Below are positions 1 through 11,026 of a DNA stretch of 64,000 bases, piece by piece. A program made the translations under genes and the position numbers. How positions within the stretch are numbered: the first letter of the stretch is position 1; every line of letters starts with the position of its first letter. The stretch comes from Eurosta solidaginis. Lineage: Eukaryota > Arthropoda > Insecta > Diptera > Tephritidae. The notes beneath the pieces were generated by a model. The model had not been told where the DNA came from. It made no database searches and worked only from the letters and a program-made list of their open reading frames with translations. The stretch is taken from NCBI RefSeq assembly GCF_040869045.1, contig NC_090319.1:306764998-306828997 (forward strand), given 5' to 3'.

Positions 1-391
1 TTCCGAATATGACTTCCATTTTCCTGTGGCAGATCTAGTTTCCGAGATATCGGAAAATATGAAAATTCCCATTTTTGCAGAACACTACTTGATATAGGTA
101 GGGCAAAAATTTGTAGTTTTCATTATTTCGTTTTAAACTGCTGAATTATACATTAATCTAATTCCCGCAAACATTTCTTGCCTTCACCTCCTTTCAGTAT
201 CTTCAGTAGTTTGGCCACTATGCCAAAAAACGTTGAAAACATTTTGAGAAAAAAAAGAAATTTTTTATAAAATTTCAGATTTAACCACTTTAAAATCGGA
301 AAATCTCTATGGACTAAAAAAGTTAGCCCTCCTATGTTGTAGGTAATTTAACTGCGAAAATTTTAAGCATACCAGTACAACAATCGGACGT
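1..391 (+). repeat. Left long terminal inverted repeat of the transposon
   Basis: This arm pairs with 2450-2833 over almost its full length, with scattered substitutions and small indels in the T-runs. Landmarks shared by both arms are the motifs GGCAGATCTAGTTTCCGAGA, TTTGGCCACTATGCCAAAAA and GTTAGCCCTCCTATGTTGTA. The palindrome TTGGC...GCCAA inside the arm is a short internal hairpin. Confidence 0.8.
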
Positions 392-444
392 TTGGTCACT
401 CTACCTTAGAGTCTAGTAAATTTAAAAAGACATCAAGTATTTAA

Positions 445-2195
445 TTGTCACTACTGTTTGTTGTAAATTTTGTTTTGCAAATTGTAGAGCAAATTTATAC
501 ATACTATATCGGTAGATGTGTTTACGAAATGGCTTGTTGCAAAAGAGATTTTAAATGTAAAAATAATCCGGATGATTTTTGCTTTATTTGCGGACATTAT
601 ATTTTCGGATACTCAGCTCGGAAAATAACTAATTCTGTCAAAGATGCATACTTTCATTATTTCGGTTTCGGTAAATCTTGGACACCTCATTTTATTTGCG
701 TCTCCTGTAGATTAACTTTAATGAGATGGGTATCGGGTAAAGGTCATAACATGAAGTGTGGTGTTCCAATGATGTGGACTGAACCCCTTAACCACGACCA
801 GTGCTATTTTTGCGTGATAGACCTTAAAGGTAAAACGAGAAAAAAGAGGAAATTAATAAGTTATCCAAATGTGGCATCAGCTAAAAAACCAAAACTACAT
901 GACCATACCTTACGCATAACTATGCCGTCTATAAGTTTTGAAGCCTCAAGCGAAAGTGACTGCGAAGCAGATAATTCAGACAGTGAACAAGAAGGAGAGG
1001 TCCCACATCAAGTCTCACAAAGCGAACTTAATGACCTGGCCAGAGATTTGATCTCGTTTGCAGCAATGGGGCAGCCTGGGCCCTTCGACAAGTACTTCCA
1101 AATTTCGAAATAGACACAAGACTCTCTTTTTTTTTACTAAAAGCGAAAATATTTGCTACTGCAATGATGTTCAAGGTTTATTTGATGCACTAAAATTAGA
1201 AAATAAAGTGGATGATTGGCGCTTGTTTATAGACAGTTCAAAGCATAGTTTAAAAGCAGCATAACTCCATAAAGGAAATTCGTTACCGTTAATACCAGTG
1301 GCACATTCTGAGAATACTAAAGAAACTTATTTTAGCATATCCAATTTACTTGAGCTCATTCAATATAAACAATTTAATTGGAAAATTTGTGCAGACTTAA
1401 AGGTAAGCAGTTTCGGTGGTACAATTTAAAATAAATAGTATATGAAATACATCCCAGGTTGTAGCTATAATTCTCGGACTTCAAGCAGGTTTCACTAAAT
1501 ATTGCGTTTTCTCTGTCTTTGGGACATCCGTGCTAGAGAAACCCATTATATTCAGGAAAACTGGCCACCAAGAGCTGAGTACGAACCAGGTGCCTTCAAT
1601 ATCGCAAACCCGCCTTTAGTAAATCCCGTACGAGCTATTTTGCCAGCACTTCACATCAAATTAGGATTAATGAAAAATTTTGTAAAGGCTTTAAATAAGG
1701 ACACGCCATCCTTCCAGTACCTAAGGAAATTTTTCCCTAAAATAACTTAAGCCAAATTAAAAGAAGGTATATTTGTTGGTCCGCAAATTAGAAAGTTGCT
1801 GAAAGACGAAAATTTTGCGAATCATTTATCATCAGTAGAAGCAGCGCCTTGAGACAGCTTTAAGCAAGTCGTTAGTGGATTTCTTGGCAACAACAAAGAT
1901 CCCAACTATAGAGAGATGGTCAAAGCCTTGTTGAAAAACTACAGTGCTATGAAATGCAACATGTCCCTCAAAATACCGTTTTTGCATTCACATTTGAATA
2001 ACTTTCCCGGAAACCTAGGTGCTGAAAGTGATGAATAGAGTGAAAGGTTTCACCAAGACCTCATGATTTTTGAAAAGCGTTACCAAGGTTTTTGGAATGA
2101 AGAAATGATGGGAGATTATTGCTGGACAATAATACGGGAGACAAACGCCGAAAATTGTAAACGGGTAGTTAAAAGTACCCACGTCCCTCACTATT
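445..2195 (+). pseudogene. Broken transposase-like gene of the long-TIR transposon
   Basis: A zinc-binding N-terminus (ORF 445-1113, best read from the in-frame ATG at 529) has paired cysteines in CFICG, CVSC and CYFC arrangements and a cysteine-free acidic tail. Downstream pieces continue in shifted frames: a DDWRLFIDSSK segment near 1210-1245, a block with CLWDIRARE and LHIKLGLMKNFVKALNKD at 1502-1750, then GPQIRKLL, GNNKDPNYREM and ERFHQD...YQGFW...DYCW up to about 2195. Stops at 1748, near 1851 and at 2036, plus frame changes, break it. The same block order is familiar from a protein family found in many arthropod transposons; its name and chemistry are unknown to me. Copy looks inactive. 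Confidence 0.65.
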
Positions 2196-2449
2196 GACCA
2201 CCAAGGACCACGGTAAAATCGCTCAATTTGATTTTTTTTTTAGATGTAGATATGTATGTATTTAATGTTGTTGTCGTTGTTGTTTTTTACTGAATTGCTG
2301 ATTTATACTCATATTACTCAATTGAAGACAGTTTAACGTGCAAACATATGTCTATAATAAAACGTTATAAAAAAATATGTATGTATGTAATTTGAATAAA
2401 AATTGTTGGATAGACGCTTGCAAGTTAGCGGGGCTATAGTCTCAACGGC

Positions 2450-2833
2450 ACGTCTGATTGTTGTACCGGTACGCTTAAAATTTTCGCAATTAAATTTCTT
2501 ACAACATAGGAGGGCTAACTTTTTTTCGTCAATAGAATTTTTCCGATTTTAAAGTGGTTAAATCTGAAATTTTGTAATAAATTTCGTTTTTTTTTTTTTT
2601 TCAACATTTTTTGAACGTTTTTTGGCATAGTGGCCAAACTACTGACGATATTTAAGAGAGGTGAAGGCAAGAAATTTTTATGGGAATCAGTATAATGCAT
2701 AATTCAACAGTTTAAAAATGAAAAATACAAATTTTTGCCGTACCAATATGAAGTAGTTTTCTGCAAATATTGGAATTTTCATATTATCTCGGAAACTAGA
2801 TCTGCCACAGGAAAATGGAGGTCATATTCGGAA
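2450..2833 (-). repeat. Right long terminal inverted repeat of the transposon
   Basis: Inverse complement of 1-391. The same arm is also present at about 5092-5476 and 7677-8061 because it was captured in the tandem array; those two extra copies have no partnering left arm. Confidence 0.8.
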
Positions 2834-3169
2834 TCAGGAGAAAATTTCACTTTAGGAAAGGCCTATTTTATTCGTGGAGACTAAAGCTGATCAAAATTTG
2901 TTGAGTAGTGTTATTATTGTATAAGAATACTAGCAGGCCCGGCAGACGTTGTTCTGCCCTAAATTTGGCCTATCTGCATACATTTTAATAAGCTTTTTCC
3001 GTCTAACTCTGCCCTACCCCTCTACACTTTTTCCTAATCTTTTTATTCACTCCTCCCTCCGCCTTTTTGCTTCATCTCCATTTTCGTCTCCTTCTCTCTT
3101 TTCTCTTCTCAAGTTTTTCTCCTTCTTCTTCATCTCTTACTGCCAGTTCCAGAGGGTGGTATGTATTTT

Positions 3170-3265
3170 GTTCCAGTCCCATTCCGAGTCTCAGTCCCAG
3201 TCCCACTCCGAGTCTCAGTATCAGTCCCAGTCCTAGGCCTTATTACAGTCCCAGTCCGACTCTGG
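3170..3265. repeat. Hexamer simple-sequence tract (CAGTCC / GAGTCT)n
   Basis: Degenerate six-base repeats of the type CAGTCCCAGTCC and GAGTCTCAGTCT. Equivalent tracts sit at about 5838-5930 and 8424-8516 in the other two units. It produces artificial Ser/Pro/Gln or Gly/Thr/Glu open frames on the two strands, which should not be read as genes. Confidence 0.8.
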
Positions 3266-3337
3266 TATACTTCCCGGAAAAAAGCATCGTAAATACTAAT
3301 ATAGGCAAATTTATATACGAAATTTCGGGCAAATCGA

Positions 3338-3704
3338 ATAAAAAAATAAAATAAAAAATAAATGTAACGCGCGACAGCCTCCGAAGAGATCTAAGGCCGA
3401 GCTTCTCTTCCAATTGGCGTCCTCTTGATTTTCCCTACAAATTGGCCGGACGGGACCTACATGTTTTATGCCGACTCCGAATGGCATCTGCAAGGCAGAT
3501 GAGTTTTCACTGAGAGCTTTTCATGGCAGAAATACACCCGGAGCGCTTGCCAAACACTGCCGAGGGGCGACCCCGCTTAGAAAAATTGTCTTCTAATTGA
3601 AAAACCTTATTTCTAAAATTTTGATGTTGCTTTGCCCGGGGTGTGAACCCAGTGCATACGGTGTGGTAGGCGGAGCACGCTACCATCACACCACGGTGGC
3701 CGCC
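3338..3704 (-). mobile_element. tRNA-headed SINE, full length (tandem unit 1)
   Basis: On the minus strand the element starts GGCGGCCACCGTGGTGTGAT, has an A-box-like segment (GTGTGATGGTAGCGTGC) and a B-box-like segment near GGTTCACACC, then a ~270 bp body and an A-rich tail (plus-strand 3338-3362). Same family as the copies at 6003, 8589, 11027 and 56746. Confidence 0.8.
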
Positions 3705-3719
3705 GCAAATAGGGCGTAT

Positions 3720-4660
3720 TTTTTATTTTATTTATTTATTTAATTTTATACAGTCTTGTAGACCTAACTTATTTGTATATCTATGAGATCATTATCTAAA
3801 AGGTAGTTCTTTGCAATAATTATACAATAATTTCTTAAATTCATTGATGTTTTGGCATTGTTTTATTTCAACTGGAAGATCGTTGTATTCTCTCAGTCCT
3901 TCGTAGTATATATTTTTCTTGTCGAACTCCGATCGTACTGCCGGTAGGCGAAAGTTGTTTCTGTTTCTTGTTTGGTAATCGTGAAGCTCGTTGTTGCATA
4001 TCAGTCGGTCGTTTAGATATTTCGGCTGATTTCCTATTTTAATGTTATGTATAAATTTTAAAGTATAGTATACGATGATTTGTTTAACACTTAGCCAATT
4101 TAGGCCCTCAAGCATTTCATGTATTGGTGTATCGTAACGTTTCTTAAGGATAAACCGCATTGCTTTATTTTGCTTAACTTGGAGTTTTGAGATATTCGAA
4201 TCCGCTAATGTGAATAAAATTGGGTAATATATGAAGTGGGGTTCTATAATGGATCTATATACCATTACTTTATAATATTTGCTCACATGTTTACAGGTTC
4301 GAAACATGAATCCGATTTTTTTTTGATATTTTAGCTTCTGTATATTTGAGGTGCTAATTAAACTTTAGTTTCTCATCAATTATTATTCCAAGATATTTCA
4401 TTTCATTTACTTTATGAATCGTACAATTTGCTATTTTCAGCGACGTATTTTCTTCTACGGAAGATTTCCTCTTTAATATCATAAATTTTGTTTTGTCTAT
4501 ATTTATTTTTAGCCTGTTTTGACACAACCACTTATATAATGCATCTAAGCCCTCTTGCATTTTGGACGTAGCTTCTCTCTCCGATGCACAGCGTATGTAA
4601 ATAGGTATGTCGGTATTATTAATTCTCGTCTTCATTTCGGCTTCGCATGCATATTTATCA
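3720..4660 (-). mobile_element. 5'-truncated LINE, 3' end of reverse transcriptase ORF (unit 1)
   Basis: The minus strand encodes the end of a non-LTR reverse transcriptase: a palm/thumb part at 4354-4635 with WLCQNRLKINIDKTKF and KYLGIIIDEKLKFN, then a C-terminal part at 3792-4307 with KLQVKQNKAMRFILKKRYDT and a YLNDRL...YQTRNRN stretch. The type is CR1/jockey-like. The two parts are separated by an in-frame TAG and, in this unit only, a one-base frameshift. A TAAA-rich tail lies at 3716-3750. Inactive. Confidence 0.75.
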
Positions 4661-6002
4661 GTTTTGCCAGGTTGATGCGACTAAATCCAATATCACAATG
4701 AACTTTAGAGCTCTCAGCAAGCAACAGCTTTCATTTGATATCCATAATACACACACATTCTAAGGGTATCCGGGTCCATGTTTGGCCTATATCTCGAGAC
4801 CGTAGTCACCCAGCGGTGTAAAACTTACTCTGTACTAAACCATCAATTCAATTTGATACCCATAATGTAAAAACACATTCTATTGTATGTATTTAATGTT
4901 GTTTTCGTTGTTGTTTTTTACTGAATTGCTGATTTATACTCATATTACTCAATTGAAGACAGTTTAACTTGCAAACATATGTCTATAATAAAACGTTATA
5001 AAAAAATATGTATGTATGTAATTTGAATAAAAAATGTCTCTATAAAAAATTGTAGGATAGACGCTTGCAAGTTAGCGGGGCTATAGTCTCAACGTCACGT
5101 CTGATTGTTGTACCGGTACGCTTAGAATTTTCGCAATTAAATTTCTTACAACATAGGAGGGCTAACCTTTTTTCGTCAATAGAATTTTTCCGATTTTAAA
5201 GTGGTTAAATCTGAAATTTTGTAAAAAATTTCGTTTTTTTTTTCAACACTTTTTGAACGTTTTTTGGCATAGTGGCCAAACTACTGACGATATTTAAGAG
5301 AGGTGAAGGCAAGAAATTTTTATGGGAATCAGTATAATGCATAATTCAACAGTTTAAAAATGAAAAATACAAATTTTTGCCGTACCTATATGAAGTAGTG
5401 TTCTGCAAAAATTGGAATTTTCATATTATCTCGGAAACTAGATCTGCCACAGGAAAATGGAGGTCATATTCGGAATCAGGAGAAAATTTCACTTTAGGAA
5501 AGGCCTATTTTATTCGTGGAGACTAAAGCTGATCAAAATTTGTTGAGTAGTGTAATTATTGTATAAGAATACTAGCAGACCCGGCAGACGTTGTTCTGCC
5601 CTAAATTTGGCCTATCTGCATACATTTTAATAAGCTTTTTCCGTCTAACTCTGCCCTACCCCTCTACACTTTTTCCTAATCTTTTTATTCACTCCTCCCT
5701 CCGTCTTTTTCGCTTCATCTCAATTTTCGTCTCATTCTATCTCTTTCTCAGTCTCCTTCTCTCTTTTCTCTTCTCTCAAGTTTTTCTCCTTCTTCTTCAA
5801 CTCTTACTGCCAGTCCCAGAGGGTGGTATGTATTTTGTTCCAGTCCCATTCCGAGTCTCAGTCCCAGTCCCACTCCGAGTCTCAGTCTCAGTCCCAGTCC
5901 TAGGCCTTATTCCAGTCCCAGTCCGTCTCTGGTATACTTCCCGGAAAAAAGCATCGTGAATACTAATATAGGCAAATTTATATACGAAATTTCGGGCAAA
6001 TC

Positions 6003-6298
6003 GAGATCTAAGGCCGAGCTTCTCTTCCAATTTGCGTCCTCTTGATTTTCTCTACAAATTGGCCGGACGGGCCCTACATGTTTTATGCCGACTCCGAATG
6101 GCATCTGTAAGGCAGATGAGTTTTCACTGAGAGCTTTTCATGGCAGAAATACACCCGGAGCGCTTACCAAACAAACAAATTTTCTTCTAATTGAAAAACC
6201 TTATTTCTAAAATTTTGATGTTGCTTTGCCCGGGGTGTGAACCCAGTGCATACGGTGTGGTAGGCGGAGCACGCTACCATCACACCACGGTGGCCGCT
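6003..6298 (-). mobile_element. tRNA-headed SINE, internally deleted (tandem unit 2)
   Basis: Same SINE insertion as in unit 1, but the A-rich tail and adjoining body are lost (junction at GCAAATC|GAGATCTAAGG) and a second internal segment is replaced by ACAAACAAA. Head with A- and B-box-like segments remains. Confidence 0.75.
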
Positions 6299-6304
6299 GC
6301 AAAT

Positions 6305-7245
6305 AGGGCGTATTTTTTATTTTATTTATTTATTTAATTTTATACAGTCTTGTAGACCTAACTTATTTGTATATCTATGAGATCATTATCTAAAAGCAAT
6401 AATTATACAATAATTTCTTAAATTCATTGATGTTTTGGCATTGTTTTATTTCAACTGGAAGATCGTTGTATTCTCTCAGTCCTTCGTAGTATATATTTTT
6501 CTTGTCGAACTCCGATCGTACTGCCGGCAGGCGAAAGTTGTTCCTGTTTCTTGTTTGGTAATCGTGAAGCTCGTTGTTATATATCAGTCGGTCGTTTAGA
6601 TATTTCGGCTGATTTCCTATTTTAATGTTATGTATAAATTTTAAAGTATAGTATACGATGATTTGTTTAACACTTAGCCAATTTAGGCCCTCAAGCATTT
6701 CATGTATTGGTGTATCGTAACGTTTCTTAAGGATAAACCGCATTGCTTTATTTTGCTTCACTTGGAGTTTTGAGATATTCGAATCCGCTAATGTGAATAA
6801 AATTGTAGGGCAATATATGAAGTGGGGTTCCATAATGGATCTATATACCATTACTTTATAATATTTGCTCACATGTTTACAGGTTCGAAACATGAATCCG
6901 ATTTTTTTTGATATTTTAGCTTCTGTATATTTGAGGTGCTAATTAAACTTTAGTTTCTCATCAATTATTATTCCAAGATATTTAATTTCATTTATTTTAT
7001 GAATCGTACAATTTGCTATTTTCAGCGACGTATTTTCTTCTACGGAAGATTTCCTCTTTAATATCATAAATTTTGTTTTGTCTATATTTATTTTAAGCCT
7101 GTTTTGACACAACCACTTATATAATGCATCTAAGCCCTCTTGCATTTTGGACGTAGCTTCTCTCTCCGATGCACAGCGTATGTAAATAGGTATGTCGGTA
7201 TTATTAATTCTCGTCTTCATTTCGGCTTCGCATGTATATTTATCA
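6305..7245 (-). mobile_element. 5'-truncated LINE, 3' end (unit 2)
   Basis: Copy of the unit 1 LINE. Parts at 6390-6893 and 6939-7220 are in one frame, interrupted by the same TAG codon after KLKFN seen in all three units. About 11 bases missing near the end change the last codons (ends NYCF instead of NYCKELPFR). Confidence 0.75.
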
Positions 7246-8588
7246 GTTTTGCCAGGTTGATGCGAATAAATCCAATATCACAATGAACTTTAGAGCTCTC
7301 AGCAAGCAACAGCTTTCATTTGATATCCATAATACACACACATTCTAAGGGTATCAGGGTCCATGTTTTGGCCTATATCTCGAGACCGTAGTCACCCAGC
7401 GGTGTAAAACTTACTCTGTACTAAAGCATCAATTCAATTTGATACCCATAATGTAAAAACACATTCTATTGTATGTATTTAATGTTGTTTTCGTTGTTGT
7501 TTTTTACTGAATTGCTGATTTATACTCATATTACTCAATTGAAGACAGTTTAACTTGCAAACATATGTCTATAATAAAACGTTATAAAAAAATATGTATG
7601 TATGTAATTTGAATAAAAATTTTCCCTATAAAAAATTGTAGGATAGACGCTTGCAAGTTAGCGGGGCTATAGTCTCAACGTCACGTCTGATTGTTGTACC
7701 GGTACGCTTAATATTTTCGTAATTAAATTTCTTACAACATAGGAGGGCTAACTTTTTTTCGTCAATAGAATTTTTCCGATTTTAAAGTGGCTAAATCTGA
7801 AATTTTGTAAAAAATTTCGTTTTTTTTTTTCAACATTTTTTGAACGTTTTTTGGCATAGTGGCCAAACTACTGACGATATTTAAGAGAGGTGAAGGCAAG
7901 AAATTTTTATGGGAATCAGTATAATGCATAATTCAACAGTTTAAAAATGAAAAATACAAATTTTTGCCGTACCTATATGAAGTAGTGTTCTGAAAAAATT
8001 GGAATTTTCATATTATCTCGGAAACTAGATCTGCCACAGTAAAATGGAGGTCATATTCGGAATCAGGAGAAAATTTCATTTTAGGAAAGGCCTATTTTAT
8101 TCGTGGAGACTAAAGCTGTTCAAAATTTGTTGAATAGTGTAATTATTGTATAAGAATACTAGCAGACCCGGCAGACGTTGTTCTGCCCTAAATTTGGCCT
8201 ATCTGCATACATTTTAATAAGCTTTTTCCGTCTAACTCTGCCCTACCCCTCTACACTTTTTCCTAATCTTTTATTCACTCCTCCCTCCGTCTTTTTCGCT
8301 TCATCTCCATTTTCGTCTCATTCTATCTCTTTCTCAGTCTCCTTCTCTCTTTTCTCTTCTCTCAAGTTTTTCTCCTTCTTCTTCATCTCTTACTGCCAGT
8401 CCCAGAGGGTGGTATGTATTTTGTTCCAGTCCCATTCCGAGTCTCAGTCCCAGTCCCACTCCGAGTCTCAGTCTCAGTCCCAGTCCTAGGCCTTATTCCA
8501 GTCCCAGTCCGTCTCTGGTATACTTCCCGGAAAAAAGCATCGTGAATACTAATATAGGCAAATTTATATACGAAATTTCGGGCAAATC

Positions 8589-8884
8589 GAGATCTAAGGC
8601 CGAGCTTCTCTTCCAATTTGCGTCCTCTTGATTTTCTCTACAAATTGGCCGGACGGGCCCTACATGTTTTATGCCGACTCCGAATGGCATCTGTAAGGCA
8701 GATGAGTTTTCACTGAGAGCTTTTCATGGCAGAAATACACCCGGAGCGCTTACCAAACAAACAAATTTTCTTCTAATTGAAAAACCTTATTTCTAAAATT
8801 TTGATGTTGCTTTGCCCGGGGTGTGAACCCAGTGCATACGGTGTGGTAGGCGGAGCACGCTACCATCACACCACGGTGGCCGCT
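8589..8884 (-). mobile_element. tRNA-headed SINE, internally deleted (tandem unit 3)
   Basis: Carries exactly the two deletions described for unit 2, so the duplication giving units 2 and 3 came after those deletions. Confidence 0.75.
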
Positions 8885-8890
8885 GCAAAT

Positions 8891-9832
8891 AGGGCGTATT
8901 TTTTATTTTATTTATTTATTTAATTTTATACAGTCTTGTAGACCTAACTTATTTGAGATCATTATCTAAAAGGTAGTTCTTTGCAATAATTATACAATAA
9001 TTTCTTAAATTCGTTGATGTTTTGGCATTGTTTTATTTCAACTGGAAGATCGTTGTATTCTCTCAGTCCTTCGTAGTATATATTTTTCTTGTCGAACTCC
9101 GATCGTACTGCCGGCAGGCGAAACTTGTTTCTGTTTCTTGTTTGGTAATCGTGAAGCTCGTTGTTGTATATTAGTCGGTCGTTTAGATATTTCGGCTGAT
9201 TTCCTATTTTAATGTTATGCATAAATTTTAAAGTATAGTATACGATGATTTGTTTAACACTTAGCCAATTTAGGCCCTCAAGCATTTCATGTATTGGTGT
9301 ATCGTAACGTTTCTTAAGGATAAACCGCATTGCTTTATTTTGCTTCACTTGGAGTTTTGAGATATTCGAATCCGCTAATGTGAATAAAATTGTAGGGCAA
9401 TATATGAAGTGGGGTTCTATAATGCATCTATATACCATTACTTTATAATATTTGCTCACATGTTTACAGGTTCGAAACATGAATCCGATTTTTTTTGATA
9501 TTTTAGCTTCTGTATATTTGAGGTGCTAATTAAACTTTAGTTTCTCATCAATTATTATTCCAAGATATTTCATTTCATTTACTTTATGAATCGTACAATT
9601 TGCTATTTTCAGCGACGTATTTTCTTCTACGGAAGATTTCCTCTTTAATATCATAAATTTTGTTTTGTCTATATTTATTTTAAGCCTGTTTTGACACAAC
9701 CACTTATATACTGCATCTAAGTCCTCTTGCATTTTGGACGTAGCTTCTCTCTCCGATGCACAGCGTATGTAAATAGGTATGTCGGTATTATTAATTCTCG
9801 TCTTCATTTCGGCTTCGCATGCATATTTATCA
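8891..9832 (-). mobile_element. 5'-truncated LINE, 3' end (unit 3)
   Basis: Parts at 8962-9480 and 9526-9807 are in one frame with only the shared TAG between them, making this the least damaged of the three LINE tails. Still lacks most of the reverse transcriptase, including the catalytic aspartates. Confidence 0.75.
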
Positions 9833-10052
9833 GTTTTGCCAGGTTGATGCGACTAAATCCAATATCACAATGAACTTTAGAGCTCTCAGCAACAGCTTTC
9901 ATTTGATATCCATAATACACACACATTCTAGGGGTATTCGGGTCCATGTTTTGGCCTATATCTCGAGACCGTAGTCACCCAGCGGTGTACAACTTACTCT
10001 GTAATAAAGCATCAATTCAATTTGATACCCATAATGTAAAAAGACATTCTAG

Positions 10053-10384
10053 GTGTATCCATGTCCACGTTTTGGGCTATACCTCGAGACCCTAGCCTCC
10101 CAGTTGTATGAAAATTATCCTGTACTATATCACTCATCAACAGCTTTCATTTGATATCCATATTGTACGAGTGACAATCAAAATGTACACTTGTTTTTAT
10201 TTTTTTTTTTTCAAATTTTTAATTTTTTCTAAAAAAAATCATAACTCAAGAATGGCAAACCGATTTGGGATTTCAAAATCAACTAACCATTGCCCTCCTT
10301 CCTGTATCTTTCCTAAAAATTTCATGGCAATCTTTCTATACGTTCTCGAGTTATGGAGTGACAATCAAAATGTACACTTTTCTT
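10053..10384. other. Flank of the tandem array, no gene seen
   Basis: A/T-rich sequence with a repeated phrase GAGTGACAATCAAAATGTACACTT (at about 10149 and again near 10357). No coding signal; the open frame from 10108 here is low-complexity Phe/Lys and runs on into the inverted-repeat arm. Confidence 0.5.
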
Positions 10385-10870
10385 TATATATGGGGTATTC
10401 CATCCCGTTTCGACCAATTTTGAACCCGACCCCTTTAGAATTGGCTGAAAGTTTTTCTTCTTTTTCCAGCTTACGAAAGACGTTTTTCAGAAGTTTTTCA
10501 AATTTTTTCATCCAACTCAAAAAAAGTTATGAATTTTTAAAAAAACACCGTTTTTGTTTTCAAAATGCTATAACTTTTTCAAAAATTGACCGTTTGGGAT
10601 TTTTTTTTTTTAAATATGTTTTTAAATGTACTTTTTGGAAAAAATTCAAAAAAATTTTTAAAGATTTTTTTGAAATTTTTCAGTTTTTCGAGATTTTTCG
10701 AATTTCGCCCGTTTTTTTTTTCTCATAAAAAACTTCAATCAATTCTGCAATCATCCCCATAATCCCGGAGTGGGCCGAGAATTTTTTTTTTTATTTAATT
10801 GAAATAAACTTAACATTTTTTTTTGTATTTTTTCCGAAAAGTACATTTAAAAACATATTAAAAAAAAAAC
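10385..10870 (+). repeat. Left arm of the foldback-like element
   Basis: About 480 bp, A/T-rich with long T-runs, complementary to 14205-14714. It ends in an A-run directly before the nested repeat begins with AAGTAAGGAAGGC. Confidence 0.75.
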
Positions 10871-11026
10871 AAGTAAGGAAGGCTAAGTTCGGGTGTAACC
10901 GAACATTACATACTCAGTTGAGAGCTGTGGAGACAAAGTAAGGGAAAATCACCATGTTGTAAAAAGAACCTAGGGTAACCCTGGAATGTGTTTGTATGAC
11001 ATGTTTATCAAATGGAAGGTATTAAA

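Larger units (their letters stand above)
1..2833 (+). mobile_element. Decayed DNA transposon with ~390 bp terminal inverted repeats
   Basis: The first ~390 bases reappear inverted at about 2450-2833: TTCCGAATATGACTTCCATT at position 1 is mirrored by a near-identical complement ending at 2833. Between the arms lies a broken plus-strand gene (445-2195). The left end touches the window edge, so the true terminus and any target-site duplication on that side cannot be seen. The right end is followed directly by sequence that belongs to the tandem array, whose first unit starts inside this element. The layout resembles foldback-type or other long-TIR DNA transposons. I could not assign a superfamily from the sequence. 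Confidence 0.75.
2254..4884. repeat. Tandem unit 1
   Basis: Most complete unit. Its SINE (3338-3704) is full length, with an A-rich tail, unlike the shortened SINEs of units 2 and 3. Its LINE has one extra T in the T-run at 4316-4324, shifting the reading frame relative to units 2 and 3. Confidence 0.85.
4885..7470. repeat. Tandem unit 2
   Basis: Shares with unit 3 a SINE that begins abruptly at GAGATCTAAGG, and a second deletion within the SINE body that replaces the CCGAGGGGCGACC segment with ACAAACAAA. It alone lacks about 11 bases near 6397, within the LINE 3' end, which removes the last codons. Confidence 0.85.
2254..10052. repeat. Tandem array: three ~2.6 kb composite transposon units
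   Basis: Three head-to-tail units start at 2254, 4885 and 7471 (GTATGTATTTAATGTTG) and end in ACATTCTA. Each holds, in order, the internal end and right arm of the long-TIR transposon, a leader with CCCGGCAGACGTTGTTCTGCC, a pyrimidine-rich hexamer tract, a minus-strand SINE, and the 3' part of a minus-strand LINE. Spacings are 2,631 and 2,586 bp. The unit boundary does not coincide with any transposon end, so unequal exchange or rolling-circle amplification fits better than repeated insertion. Units 2 and 3 share deletions that unit 1 lacks. Confidence 0.9.
7471..10052. repeat. Tandem unit 3
   Basis: Closest to unit 2 (same two SINE deletions), but with an intact LINE 3' end. After ACATTCTA at about 10051 the sequence continues into AGGTGTATCC, which is the original flank of the unit; in units 1 and 2 this position is joined to the start of the next unit. 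Confidence 0.85.

Noticed and set aside
2949..3236. Open frame starting FCPKFGLSAYILISFF, present in all three units
   Set aside because: Starts without ATG, is made of pyrimidine-rich simple sequence at its 3' half, and diverges in frame between units (95, 122 and 103 codons).
5797..6030. Minus-strand Gly/Thr/Glu-rich peptide repeated in the tandem units
   Set aside because: Produced by the CAGTCC/GAGTCT hexamer tract; changes frame and composition between units as simple sequence does.
2254..10052. Possible CRISPR-like array from regularly spaced repeats
   Set aside because: Units are 2.6 kb transposon composites in a eukaryotic genome, with no short repeat/spacer structure.
10108..10728. 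206-codon plus-strand frame
   Set aside because: Low-complexity Phe/Lys translation of T-rich inverted-repeat arm; no coding character.
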